This document shows, piece by piece, positions 1 to 9,428 of a stretch of 58,056 nucleotides of DNA (its first letter is position 1; the number at the start of each line of letters is the position of its first letter). The DNA lies in NCBI GenBank assembly GCA_964391675.1, contig CAYMMX010000011.1, positions 1 to 58,056 of the forward strand. The letters run 5' to 3'. A model generated the notes under the pieces. It saw only the letters and a list, made by a program, of their open reading frames with translations. It made no database searches and was not told the origin of the DNA. The DNA is from CAYMMX01 sp964391675. GTDB taxonomy: Bacteria > Cyanobacteriota > Vampirovibrionia > Gastranaerophilales > Gastranaerophilaceae. A program made the translations under genes and the position numbers.

Positions 1-2
1 AA

Positions 3-362
3 AGATTCGGTGAGATGGAAGTTTGGGCGTTGGAAGCATACGGTGCGGCTTATACTCTTCAGGAAATGCTTACTATCAAATCAGATGATGTTAATGGTAG
101 AAACAGAGCTTATGAAGCGATTGTAAAAGGCGATAACATCCCAAGGCCAGGAATCCCTGAATCATTCAAAGTACTTGTAAGAGAATTACAAAGTATTGGT
201 TTAGATATTACAGTTGCCAAGAGAGATGGTGTTGAAGTTGATTTGATGAGCGACATGGATGATTTAAGAAAATCAGCTCCAAAGAGAACCTTATCAGACA
301 TTGATTCAGAGTTGTTAAATATTAACTTCTTTGAAACACCGACAACATTTGGAGAACTGTAG
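3..362 (+). CDS. rpoB: RNA polymerase beta subunit, C-terminal end (partial)
   Basis: The window opens inside this gene. The reading frame is open from base 3 (R-F-G-E-M-E-V-W-A-L) and stops at 360-362. The segment with MEVWALEAYGAAYTLQEML is the conserved C-terminal clamp-anchor region of bacterial beta, where it contacts beta'. The final 50 residues are acidic and poorly conserved, as usual. About 1000 residues lie upstream of the window. rpoC1 follows after 113 bases, the standard rpoB-rpoC order, so the genes are probably co-transcribed. The ATG at 15 is internal and not the start. Identification is secure; only the N-terminal part is missing. Confidence 0.97.
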   Translation, partial: RFGEMEVWALEAYGAAYTLQEMLTIKSDDVNGRNRAYEAIVKGDNIPRPGIPESFKVLVRELQSIGLDITVAKRDGVEVDLMSDMDDLRKSAPKRTLSDIDSELLNINFFETPTTFGEL

Positions 363-475
363 TGCGAGTAAACTGAGACTGAGGTTTTGGATATATCGCG
401 TTGTTCTAGATAAAACAATCAGACAAGAAGAACATCTTTAACGCAAGTTAGCAAGATAACAAAAGGAGAAAACAA

Positions 476-2188
476 TTGTCAACCAGTATCGATTATTTTG
501 ATTATATACGAGTTAGTATAGCTTCACCGGAAAGAGTTATGAAATGGTCTTTCGGAGAGGTTACTAAACCAGAAACAATTAATTATCGTACGCTTAAACC
601 AGAGCGTGACGGTTTATTCTGCGAAAGAATTTTTGGTCCATCAAAAGACTGGGAATGTTATTGCGGTAAATATAAAAGAGTAAGGCATAAAGGTATTATT
701 TGTGAACGTTGCGGTGTTGAAGTTACCGATTCCAAAGTTAGAAGACACCGTATGGGACATATTAAACTTGCAGCACCTGTAAGTCATATTTGGTTTTTAA
801 AAGGAATTCCAAGTTACTTGGGTCTTTTACTGGATATGTCCTTAAAAGATTTAGAACAAGTTATTTATTTTAATAATTATGTTGTAATTGAACAAGGCGA
901 GAGCACCTTCAAAAAATTCCAGCTTTTAGGTGAAGAAGAATATGAAGATTATATAACTGAAAATGAAGAGTCTGAATTAAAAGTTGGTATTGGTGCTGAG
1001 GCTATAAAAGAACTTTTAGCTGAACTTGATATTAAGACTATGGCTGACGAAATTAGAACAGAACTTGAAGGTCAGGTTAGTTCAGTACAAAGAAAAAGTA
1101 AATTAATTAAAAAATTAAGATTATTAGATTCTTTAATTTCATCAGAAACAGATCCAACTTGGATGGTAATGGATGTATTACCTGTTACCCCTCCTGATTT
1201 AAGACCTATGGTTCAATTAGATGGTGGGAGATTTGCTACATCTGATTTAAATGATTTATACAGACGTGTAATTAATAGAAACAACCGTTTAGCAAGATTG
1301 CTTGAAATGGGAGCTCCTGAAATCATTGTTAGAAATGAAAAAAGAATGCTTCAAGAAGCCGTTGATGCTTTAATTGATAATGGCAGACGTGGAAGAACAG
1401 TTGTTGGACCTAACAATAGACCTCTGAAATCTCTATCTAACATTATCGAAGGGAAACAAGGTCGTTTCAGACAAAACTTATTAGGAAAACGTGTTGACTA
1501 CTCAGGTCGTTCAGTTATCGTAGTAGGACCTCAGTTAAGTTTAAATCAATGCGGCTTGCCGAAAGAAATGGCTATAGAATTATTTAAGCCATTTGTTGTT
1601 AATAAATTAATTGAGCGAGGATATGTTCAAAATATAAAGTCTGCTAAGAAAAAGATAGAACGTTCAGAATCAATAGTTTGGGATATTTTAGAAGAAGTAA
1701 TTGACGGACATCCGGTAATGCTAAACCGTGCACCGACTCTTCACAGATTAGGTATTCAGGCATTTGAACCGGTATTGGTTGAGGGAAGGGCTATTCAACT
1801 TCACCCGCTTGTTTGTACAGCCTTTAACGCTGACTTTGATGGTGACCAAATGGCGGTTCATGTTCCGCTTTCTATTGAGGCTCAAACAGAGGCAAGAATG
1901 TTAATGTTAGCTACAAACAATATTTTAGCTCCTGCGACAGGAAAACCGGTAATAACACCTTCTCAAGATATGGTATTAGGAATGTATTATTTAACTATAT
2001 TAAAAGATACAGAGGCTCCTATTAAAGGTTATTTCTTTAATTTCAAAGATGCTATTTCTGCTTTGGAAGCCGGTATTATCAAATTACATGACAAAATTAT
2101 TATAAGAGATGAAAAAAGCGACAGAATAGAAACTACAGTTGGCAGAATTTTATTTAACGAAGCTGTTAGAGAAGCGGTATTAGGATAA
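476..2188 (+). CDS. rpoC1: RNA polymerase gamma subunit (N-terminal half of beta')
   Basis: Encodes 570 residues that correspond only to the N-terminal part of beta', the split arrangement of Cyanobacteria and their relatives. The zinc site is Cys61, Cys63, Cys76 and Cys79 (CYCG...CERC). The catalytic NADFDGDQM motif, whose three Asp bind the active-site magnesium, lies near residues 451-459. The start is TTG at 476, preceded by a good Shine-Dalgarno (AAAGGAG) 7-8 bases upstream; no ATG in this frame fits the conserved N-terminus better. The protein ends after the domain that in one-piece beta' continues into the F-loop and bridge-helix half. That half is rpoC2, 63 bases downstream. Confidence 0.97.
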   Translation: MSTSIDYFDYIRVSIASPERVMKWSFGEVTKPETINYRTLKPERDGLFCERIFGPSKDWECYCGKYKRVRHKGIICERCGVEVTDSKVRRHRMGHIKLAAPVSHIWFLKGIPSYLGLLLDMSLKDLEQVIYFNNYVVIEQGESTFKKFQLLGEEEYEDYITENEESELKVGIGAEAIKELLAELDIKTMADEIRTELEGQVSSVQRKSKLIKKLRLLDSLISSETDPTWMVMDVLPVTPPDLRPMVQLDGGRFATSDLNDLYRRVINRNNRLARLLEMGAPEIIVRNEKRMLQEAVDALIDNGRRGRTVVGPNNRPLKSLSNIIEGKQGRFRQNLLGKRVDYSGRSVIVVGPQLSLNQCGLPKEMAIELFKPFVVNKLIERGYVQNIKSAKKKIERSESIVWDILEEVIDGHPVMLNRAPTLHRLGIQAFEPVLVEGRAIQLHPLVCTAFNADFDGDQMAVHVPLSIEAQTEARMLMLATNNILAPATGKPVITPSQDMVLGMYYLTILKDTEAPIKGYFFNFKDAISALEAGIIKLHDKIIIRDEKSDRIETTVGRILFNEAVREAVLG

Positions 2189-2251
2189 AATAATAAAAAG
2201 TGGCAGGATAAAGTTCTGCCAGCATAAATATAAGTTATAAAGGTAGGCAAG

Positions 2252-5200
2252 ATGGAAACTAAATATAAAAACACAAAAAAATCTATAGATTATATTAACA
2301 AGGTTATGGATAAAAAATCTTTGAATAATCTTTTGTTACAGATTTATCTTGAGTTTGGTGGTGCTAAAACAGCAACATTAGCAAATAGTCTAAAGAATTT
2401 AGGCTATAAATTTGCAACTAAAGCCGGCACTACAATATCAATTGCAGATCTTGAAGTTCCACCTGAAAAGAAAGATTTGCTTAATCAGGCTGAAGTAGAA
2501 ATTGAAAAATCAACACATAGATATTTAAAGGGTGAAATAACCGAAGTAGAAAGATATACAAAAGTTATTGACACTTGGTCTGAAACCACAGCAAAATTAA
2601 CAGACAAAGTAGTTGAAAATTTTGATAGATTAAATCCTGTTTATATGATGGCGTTTTCCGGAGCAAGAGGTAACTTATCACAGGTATCCCAATTGGTAGG
2701 TATGCGTGGTTTGATGGCAGATGCACAAGGTCAAATTATTGATTTACCTATTAAATCTAACTTTAAAGAAGGTTTATCAGTTACCGAATACATTATTTCA
2801 TCTTACGGAGCAAGAAAAGGTCTTGTTGATACAGCGTTAAAAACAGCTGACTCAGGTTATTTAACCAGACGTTTAGTGGACGTTGCACAAGATGTTATTA
2901 TCCGTGATGTTGATTGTGGTACAGATAAATGTATTAGAATGAAATCTATTTCAGATGGTGAGAAGAATATTGTTCCTCTAGCTGACAGATTATTAGGCAG
3001 AACAATTGCTGAAGATATTTTAGATGAAAGCGGAAAGGTATTAATACCATCCGGAACTACTCTTGATAGAGAAGATGTTAAAAAAGTTGCAAAATTAGAT
3101 TTAAATGAATTAAATGTTCGTTCAGGCTTAACTTGCGGTTTAGAATATGGTGTTTGCCAAAAATGTTACGGTTGGGCAATGACAACCCAAAAAATAGTTG
3201 ATGTTGGAGAAGCAATAGGTATCATTGCAGCACAGTCAATTGGTGAACCAGGTACACAGTTAACGATGAGAACATTCCACACAGGTGGTGTATTTAAAGG
3301 ATCAGGAGCATTAAGAGAAATTATTGCAAAAGATGCAGGTGAAGTTATTTCTAAAATTAAAACCCGTGAATTAAGAACCAGACACGGTGATGTTGTGCAA
3401 GTTGCAACTTATGAAGCTGATATTGAAATTAAAACAGCAAAAGGATCAACAAAATATCATATTCCTGCGGGTTCAACAATTTTAGTTGTGAATGGAATGT
3501 CTGTTAAAAAAGGTGATAAGTTAGCTGAATTTGAACCAGGATCACAAGGAGATGGCAGCCGTTTAACTGAAAAAGCTACAAAGGATATTACTTCTGATTT
3601 ATCAGGAGAAGTTTTATTTGAAGATTTTATCGCTGATGAAAAGAAAGACAGACAAGGTAATATTTCAAGAACAGCTAATAAAAATGGTATCGTTTGGGTT
3701 TTAGGCGGTGATGTTTATAATTTGCCGGGCGGTTCAAAAGTTCTTGTTAAAGATGAACAAAAACTTTCAAAAGGTGATAAATTAGCTGAAACTTTAACTA
3801 TTTCAGAACATGGTGGTGAAGTAAGAGTTGGTGAGGATTTAATTATTGAAGAAGTTAATTTTGAAGGAAAGAAAATCAAAAAGATTGTTCAAGGTAAAGA
3901 GTTAACTATTGTAATCGCTTCTTTAATTCCGGCAAATGCTTCTTTTGAACAAACCAAAAAAGAACAAATATGGACAGTTGATAAAACAGGTGAAAAATAT
4001 ATAGTAAAAGCTCCGGTAGATACAACTGTGGAAAACGGTATGATTATTGCTGAATTAATTGACGATGAATGTTCTGTTTCATCAAGTGGTGAGATTAGAT
4101 ATGTTGATGTAGAAGTTGATGATAATCAAATAATTACAAAACCCGGTGATGTCGTTTTTATACCTGAAGAAATATATCAGGTTAACAAAGATGCAGCATT
4201 AAAAATGGTAGAATCAGGTACATATGTTTCAGCAGGAACAGAAGTTGTTAAAGATTTATATTGTCATATAGACGGTATTGTAGAATTAAAAGAAATGAAT
4301 GATATTATTCATGAAATCACCATCAGACCTGGCGAAATTCATTCACTATCAAGCGTTAATGAATTGAAAGTAGAAGAAGGTGAAATTATTAAAAAAGGAA
4401 CACTAATTGCTTCAGGGATTAAAGCTAAAGAAACTTCTATAGTAACTATTATGGAATCAGATATGGATAATCTTGATATTGACGATTTAGATGAAGAACT
4501 TGATGCAAGTTTATCAGTTGAGGATGATAATATCGCTAATCAACCGATTCAAATTTTAGTAAGACCTGTTCAAGTTTTAAATATAAATACTAAAGATGTT
4601 TCTATAAAATTTGATACAACAGATGAATTAATAGATATTGTTCCTGTAACTCAATTACAATATAAAGATGGTGCAAGAGTCAGAAATTTAGACGGAGCAA
4701 CATTGACAAGAACCAGTTTAGTTCTTCAAATGCAGGGATATTTATCTCATCTAAAAGGCATGGTTGAATTAGATAGCAAAAACAATTTAAAAGTTGTGGT
4801 TTTAGAAACTTTAATTGTTCGCAGAGAGTTTGAAAGCAGTGCTAAATTATCTTCGTCATTGCAAACTGAATTATTGGTAAAACATGGACAAACGATTAGC
4901 CCGAAAACTCCGGTTGCAAAAACTCAGGTTTTAGCAATTAATGATGGTGTAGCTTCTATTAAAAATAATAAAGAAGAAGCAAGAAGACTGCTCTTAATTT
5001 GCGAAAATTATGAAGCAAAATTGCCTATTAAAACAAAATCCTGTGTTAAAGAAGGTGATTTTGTTAAATTAGATTCAATTATTACTGAAAGTGGTGAAAA
5101 ATCAACGGTATCAGGTAAAGTTGTAAAATTAAGTAAAAATGAAATTGTAGTAAGAACAGGACGTCCTTACTTAATATCTCCCGGTACAATGTTACAGGTT

Positions 5201-6100
5201 GATTCCGGTTCATTAGTACTGCGTGGTGATATGCTTGCTACATTGGTGTTTGAGAGACAAAAAACAGGTGATATTGTTCAAGGTTTGCCAAGGGTTGAAG
5301 AACTTTTAGAAGGCAGAAAACCTAAAGATTGTGCTATTTTAGCTGAAGATGACGGTGTAGCCGAAATTGAAATCGAAGATGATATGCCAAGGTTATATCT
5401 TGTTAATGAAAATGGTAGAGTTGAAATTAAATATACAATAGATTCAAATATTATTGTTTCAGATAAACAAAAAATAACAAAAGGTCAGCCTTTAACAAGT
5501 GGTCCTTTAAATCCACACGACGTTATAAGATTAAACGGGCCAGAAGCTGCTCAACAGTACTTGGTTGATGAAGTTCAAAGAGTATATCGTTCGCAAGGTG
5601 TTGAAATTGCCGATAAGCACGTTGAAATTATAGTAAGGCAGATGACTAAGAAAGTTAAAGTTCTTGAGCCTGGTGATACTAAATTATTACAAGGTGAATT
5701 AGTGGAGGTTCAGCAATTTGAGCAAGAAAATAAACTTGCAAAAGAAACCGGTGGACAAGAAGCTACTTGTGAGCATTTATTGCTAGGTATAACAAAAGCA
5801 AGTTTAAATACTGAAAGCTTTATCTCTGCCGCTTCATTCCAAGAAACAACAAGAATTTTGACTGAAGCTGCTGTTGAAGGTAAAAAAGACTTGTTAAGAG
5901 GATTAAAAGAGAATGTCATTATCGGTCGTTTAATCCCTGCAGGTACCGGATATCATCATTTAACAAATGCAAGCGAAGAAAAAGACAAAGAAGCAATGCG
6001 CAGAGCTGCTGCAAGAAACCAAGCTAGAAAGCCTTCTGCAATTTTAGAAGAAATTGAAGGTATGTTTGGAACACCTGACTTTACGCTTGATGATGAGTAA
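2252..6100 (+). CDS. rpoC2: RNA polymerase beta' subunit (C-terminal half of beta')
   Basis: Encodes 1282 residues forming the catalytic C-terminal half of beta'. Seen: the bridge-helix region with FSGARGNLSQVSQLVGMRG near 135; second zinc site Cys222, Cys295, Cys302, Cys305; trigger-loop start MRTFHTGG at 339-346; trigger-loop resumption QKTGDIVQGLPRVEELLEGR from about 1003; and the C-terminal LIPAGTGY motif. Between the two trigger-loop halves is about 650 residues of extra sequence with repeated beta-rich barrel-sandwich-like segments, matching the position of lineage-specific insertion SI3. E. coli SI3 is about 190 residues; the cyanobacterial form is about 600. The ATG has the Shine-Dalgarno AAAGGTAGG. 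A hairpin terminator follows the stop. Confidence 0.97.
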   Translation: METKYKNTKKSIDYINKVMDKKSLNNLLLQIYLEFGGAKTATLANSLKNLGYKFATKAGTTISIADLEVPPEKKDLLNQAEVEIEKSTHRYLKGEITEVERYTKVIDTWSETTAKLTDKVVENFDRLNPVYMMAFSGARGNLSQVSQLVGMRGLMADAQGQIIDLPIKSNFKEGLSVTEYIISSYGARKGLVDTALKTADSGYLTRRLVDVAQDVIIRDVDCGTDKCIRMKSISDGEKNIVPLADRLLGRTIAEDILDESGKVLIPSGTTLDREDVKKVAKLDLNELNVRSGLTCGLEYGVCQKCYGWAMTTQKIVDVGEAIGIIAAQSIGEPGTQLTMRTFHTGGVFKGSGALREIIAKDAGEVISKIKTRELRTRHGDVVQVATYEADIEIKTAKGSTKYHIPAGSTILVVNGMSVKKGDKLAEFEPGSQGDGSRLTEKATKDITSDLSGEVLFEDFIADEKKDRQGNISRTANKNGIVWVLGGDVYNLPGGSKVLVKDEQKLSKGDKLAETLTISEHGGEVRVGEDLIIEEVNFEGKKIKKIVQGKELTIVIASLIPANASFEQTKKEQIWTVDKTGEKYIVKAPVDTTVENGMIIAELIDDECSVSSSGEIRYVDVEVDDNQIITKPGDVVFIPEEIYQVNKDAALKMVESGTYVSAGTEVVKDLYCHIDGIVELKEMNDIIHEITIRPGEIHSLSSVNELKVEEGEIIKKGTLIASGIKAKETSIVTIMESDMDNLDIDDLDEELDASLSVEDDNIANQPIQILVRPVQVLNINTKDVSIKFDTTDELIDIVPVTQLQYKDGARVRNLDGATLTRTSLVLQMQGYLSHLKGMVELDSKNNLKVVVLETLIVRREFESSAKLSSSLQTELLVKHGQTISPKTPVAKTQVLAINDGVASIKNNKEEARRLLLICENYEAKLPIKTKSCVKEGDFVKLDSIITESGEKSTVSGKVVKLSKNEIVVRTGRPYLISPGTMLQVDSGSLVLRGDMLATLVFERQKTGDIVQGLPRVEELLEGRKPKDCAILAEDDGVAEIEIEDDMPRLYLVNENGRVEIKYTIDSNIIVSDKQKITKGQPLTSGPLNPHDVIRLNGPEAAQQYLVDEVQRVYRSQGVEIADKHVEIIVRQMTKKVKVLEPGDTKLLQGELVEVQQFEQENKLAKETGGQEATCEHLLLGITKASLNTESFISAASFQETTRILTEAAVEGKKDLLRGLKENVIIGRLIPAGTGYHHLTNASEEKDKEAMRRAAARNQARKPSAILEEIEGMFGTPDFTLDDE

Positions 6101-6120
6101 TTAATAATTAATAATTTTTA

Positions 6121-6153
6121 AAGGCAATTTTTGATATTTTCAAAAATTGCCTT
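6121..6153. terminator. Bidirectional terminator between rpoC2 and ldcA
   Basis: A perfect 12-bp inverted repeat, AAGGCAATTTTT (6121-6132) and AAAAATTGCCTT (6142-6153), has a 9-base loop and is followed by TTAATTTA. It lies between convergent genes, so it probably ends both transcripts. Confidence 0.85.
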
Positions 6154-6157
6154 TAAT

Positions 6158-7078
6158 TTAATCATCTAAATATTTTATAATTTTTAGAATTTTGTTATCA
6201 GTTGATAAATGTGCACTTGCTCCGTATGGTAAAGTCATTTTATCTTTTGCGTGAGTTATTTTAAAGCCTGAAAGTATAGGAATTTTATGTTTATCTCCTA
6301 TTTCAAAAAAAAGTTCATCAAGATATTTTTTACTTGTTATATCTATAAAATCACCTAAAATAATGCCTAGAATATTATTTTTAAATTTGTCAATATTAAA
6401 TAATTGTGTAAACATTTTATCTATTTTATAAACATCTTCTGCTAAATCCTCGCAAAAGAATATAAATTTTTCATCAGGTATAAAATCAAGACCGCACATA
6501 GATGTAATTGTAGCTAAATTCCCTCCCCAAAGGATTCCTTCTGTGCTTCCGTTATAATATACCTTAGACTTTTGATTATTGAGTTTAATTTCTAGGTTAT
6601 CAGTGTTTGAAAGTGTTGTAAAAAATGATTTTTTACTAAATTTTGAAACTTCTTTTATACCAAAATCTCCACTAGCCATTGGGGTATGAAAAGTAATCAG
6701 TCCTGTTTTGGTTAAAATCATTGATTCAATGGCGCTTACATCTGAATAGCCGGCAAAAATTTTAGGATTATTTTTGATTATTTCCCAATCAATTTTGTCT
6801 AAAAGTCTTATTGCTCCATAGCCGCCTCTGGCGCATAGAATCATCTTTATTTGAGGATTTTGGAAAAATTTATGTAATTCATCTATTTTTTTTTCATCTA
6901 ACCCTGCTAAATATCTGTTTTGTTCAAAAATATTATTAGATAAAATTATATTATAACCCTTATTTTCGAAAAACTTTTTTGCTTGAAGTATGCTTTTTTT
7001 GTTTTTTATACAACCCGAAAGAGCTATAATTCCAATTGTATCACCTATATTTAATTTTTTGGGTTTAATTAAATTCAT
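6158..7078 (-). CDS. ldcA: LD-carboxypeptidase (peptidase family S66)
   Basis: Encodes 306 residues, normal for S66 peptidases, which remove the terminal D-Ala from cytoplasmic muropeptide tetrapeptides during cell-wall recycling (the MccF microcin-immunity proteins are in the same family). Seen: N-terminal IGIIALSG strand, CARGGYG near 83-89, nucleophile motif GYSDVSA near 110-116 with the catalytic Ser, WGGNL near 184, and FCEDLAEDVYKID near 208 with the probable catalytic Glu. The catalytic His is in KITHAKDKMTLPYG near 274. No signal peptide is visible, as expected for a cytoplasmic enzyme. ATG with AGAGG five bases upstream. It stands alone, between the rpoC2 terminator and divergent dnaX. 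Substrate specificity (LdcA or MccF-like) cannot be settled by eye. Confidence 0.9.
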   Translation of the reverse strand: MNLIKPKKLNIGDTIGIIALSGCIKNKKSILQAKKFFENKGYNIILSNNIFEQNRYLAGLDEKKIDELHKFFQNPQIKMILCARGGYGAIRLLDKIDWEIIKNNPKIFAGYSDVSAIESMILTKTGLITFHTPMASGDFGIKEVSKFSKKSFFTTLSNTDNLEIKLNNQKSKVYYNGSTEGILWGGNLATITSMCGLDFIPDEKFIFFCEDLAEDVYKIDKMFTQLFNIDKFKNNILGIILGDFIDITSKKYLDELFFEIGDKHKIPILSGFKITHAKDKMTLPYGASAHLSTDNKILKIIKYLDD

Positions 7079-7154
7079 ATTATCCTCTTTGAACTATCTA
7101 TTTAAAAATGATTAAGATATAATAATTTTATAAGTAAAGTATGAAAAAGGCAAT

Positions 7155-8951
7155 ATGAGCGAAAAGTATATTCCGTTATATCGAAAATACAGACCGAAAA
7201 ATTTACAAGAAGTTGTTGGGCAAGAACATATTAAAACAGCTTTAACGAATGCTATTAAATTAAATAAAATTACTCATGCTTACCTTTTTACAGGACCAAG
7301 AGGAACCGGTAAAACTTCTGTTGCAAGAATTTTAGCTAAATCATTAAATTGTAAAAATGGTCCTACGATTACTCCTTGTGAAGAATGCGCGAGTTGTATT
7401 GATATAAAAAATTCAACTTTAATTGATGTAATTGAAATTGATGCTGCGAGTAACAGAAAAGTTGAAGATACTCAAAATATTTTGGAAAAAATACAGTATG
7501 TGCCGGTGAATGGGAAATATAAAATTTATATTATCGATGAAGTTCATATGCTTACAAATCATGCTTTTAATTCACTTTTAAAGACCTTAGAAGAGCCGCC
7601 TGAAAATGTTATTTTTATATTGGCAACCACAGAACCTCATAAAGTATTAGAAACTATTACAAGTCGTTGCCAGAGATTTGATTTCAGAAGGATTACTACA
7701 GAGGATATAGTAGCACATTTAAAAAATATTGCAAAAAAAGAAAAAATAAAAATTGACGATGATGCATTATTTACTATCGCTAAAAATGCTTCCGGCGGGA
7801 TGAGAGATTCTCTGGCTCTTTTAGATCAGGTAAGTGTTTTAGATAGTTCTAAAAATATTACTACAGACGATGTCAATAAATTATTGGGTAGGCTTTCTTT
7901 TGATACTTTAAATGATTTTTGTAATTTTATAATTAATGCATCTCCACAAGAAGCTATTGAATTGTTAGAAAAAGTTTATAACTCAGGGAATGAGCCATCT
8001 CAAATTTTACTTAATTTACTTGAATATTTCAAGAATTTATTAATAGTTAAAAACTGTAAGAAGGATGAACTTTTAATTGATTTAACACAATTAAATAATA
8101 ATCAAATTGAATTATTAAAAATAAAAACTGAATTAATTGAAACACATCAAATATCATTTTTAATTGAAAAAACAATATATTATATCAAAGAGATAAAAAC
8201 AACAACAAATCAACATTTATGGTTAGAAATCGCAGTAATTGATTTGGCAAACTTAGCACAAAATACTTCTCTTTTAAATATTCAAGAAAGATTATCGAAG
8301 TTAGAAGAAGGAAAAACTCAGAACGTTTCTTCACAGCCTTATATTTCTAAAGTTATTGAACCGGTAAGCAGTGTAACAAACGAAATTATAGAGAAACCTC
8401 TAAAAATGGCAAATATTGAAGAAGCAAAGTTGCAAGAAGCCACTAATGAAGGTTTACCTCCAATGCCTGTTATGAAATCATCACCAAAAGATAACAAAAT
8501 AAACGATTTCTGGATTCAGTTGTTGCAAAATATTTCAAGTACCCCGACAGTTTCTCTCTTGACACAGCATGCAAAACCGTTAGAAATTTCTGAAGAAAAA
8601 ATAATAATTGGTTGTAAAGAAAATTTCTTGAAACTCTTAAGTAGCGAGAGTAAGAAAAGTGCAATAGAAGATGGAGCAAAAAAACTTTTTAATAAAAGTG
8701 TTAATGTAGTAATTAAAACGGCAAGTTTATCTGACATACCTGATATAGGTGAAAAAAAAAATCCAATAATTAGTAAATCTATACAAGAATTTCCCAAACA
8801 GGAAAAAAATCAACCTGATACACAAGAAAATGAAGAAGAAGATTTTATAGAAAATGAATTAGCAAAAAACTATAAAAAGGATGATAAAATTTTATCATCA
8901 GATCAGGTAACTATGGTAATGAATTTATTTGATGGTAAATATATTGAATAA
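7155..8951 (+). CDS. dnaX: DNA polymerase III subunit gamma/tau
   Basis: Encodes 598 residues: an AAA+ clamp-loader ATPase followed by a variable C-terminal region. Walker A GPRGTGKTS is at 47-55, zinc ligands Cys67, Cys76, Cys79 and Cys82, Walker B IIDEVH near 128-132, and the SRC arginine-finger motif at 171-173. The clamp-loader collar domain follows to about 370. The rest is Lys/Glu-rich and probably holds the tau-specific polymerase-binding part. I saw no obvious slippery sequence for a programmed gamma frameshift. ATG preceded by AAAAAGGC; a TATAAT lies at 7118-7123. The last codons form one arm of the downstream hairpin. Confidence 0.96.
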   Translation: MSEKYIPLYRKYRPKNLQEVVGQEHIKTALTNAIKLNKITHAYLFTGPRGTGKTSVARILAKSLNCKNGPTITPCEECASCIDIKNSTLIDVIEIDAASNRKVEDTQNILEKIQYVPVNGKYKIYIIDEVHMLTNHAFNSLLKTLEEPPENVIFILATTEPHKVLETITSRCQRFDFRRITTEDIVAHLKNIAKKEKIKIDDDALFTIAKNASGGMRDSLALLDQVSVLDSSKNITTDDVNKLLGRLSFDTLNDFCNFIINASPQEAIELLEKVYNSGNEPSQILLNLLEYFKNLLIVKNCKKDELLIDLTQLNNNQIELLKIKTELIETHQISFLIEKTIYYIKEIKTTTNQHLWLEIAVIDLANLAQNTSLLNIQERLSKLEEGKTQNVSSQPYISKVIEPVSSVTNEIIEKPLKMANIEEAKLQEATNEGLPPMPVMKSSPKDNKINDFWIQLLQNISSTPTVSLLTQHAKPLEISEEKIIIGCKENFLKLLSSESKKSAIEDGAKKLFNKSVNVVIKTASLSDIPDIGEKKNPIISKSIQEFPKQEKNQPDTQENEEEDFIENELAKNYKKDDKILSSDQVTMVMNLFDGKYIE

Positions 8952-8974
8952 ATATATTTACCATCAAATAAATT
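8922..8974. terminator. Long hairpin overlapping the dnaX stop codon
   Basis: A perfect 24-bp inverted repeat: left arm 8922-8945 lies inside the last codons of dnaX, right arm 8951-8974, with a 5-base loop (GAATA) carrying most of the TAA stop. It is followed by TTTATA. It separates dnaX from a convergent gene and can act in both directions. Confidence 0.8.
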
Positions 8975-8981
8975 TTTATAT

Positions 8982-9353
8982 TTAGTTTGGTTTATATACA
9001 CCTATATTTTCAACTCTATAAAAGGGTATATCTATTCTTCCTTCTTCGTTTTCAATAAGAGTATTCCAAATATCCTTAAAAAGAATTTTACCGGAAATTC
9101 TTTTTATTGATTTTTCTTTCCATAAATTCACTCTAACATCAACAAAATCATTAAATATCGGAGAAGATTGTTCTCTGGTAAAAGAATACATGTTTCCGTG
9201 TTTTTTGTATTGTACAAAATCTTCTTCAACAGTTTCGACGGTACATTTAATAATATTACCTTGTGAATCAATTATTTCATCAGCGAATACTAACTTCTGA
9301 CTGGCAAAAAAAGTTATTAGACACATAGTAAAGATCATTATTATATTTTTCAT
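8982..9353 (-). CDS. Small exported protein of unknown function
   Basis: Encodes 123 residues. The N-terminus has Lys, a hydrophobic core (IIMIFTMCLITFFA) and a likely signal-peptidase site after VFA, about residue 24, so the product is probably secreted or periplasmic. The mature part is about 100 residues, beta-rich and mixed-charge: it begins DEIIDSQGNIIKCTVE and ends IPFYRVENIGVYKPN. I do not recognise the family. The pattern, a short domain asking for D-x-x-G-N-x-I-x-G/C-T/V repeats, resembles small periplasmic proteins of unknown function. ATG has the Shine-Dalgarno TTGAGGA. It sits alone between dnaX and priA. Confidence 0.75.
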   Translation of the reverse strand: MKNIIMIFTMCLITFFASQKLVFADEIIDSQGNIIKCTVETVEEDFVQYKKHGNMYSFTREQSSPIFNDFVDVRVNLWKEKSIKRISGKILFKDIWNTLIENEEGRIDIPFYRVENIGVYKPN

Positions 9354-9428
9354 TGTCTATCCTCAATTATTTAACAATCAGATTATACCTTAAATTTTAG
9401 TGCATATCAAGATTATAAATTCAATTTT

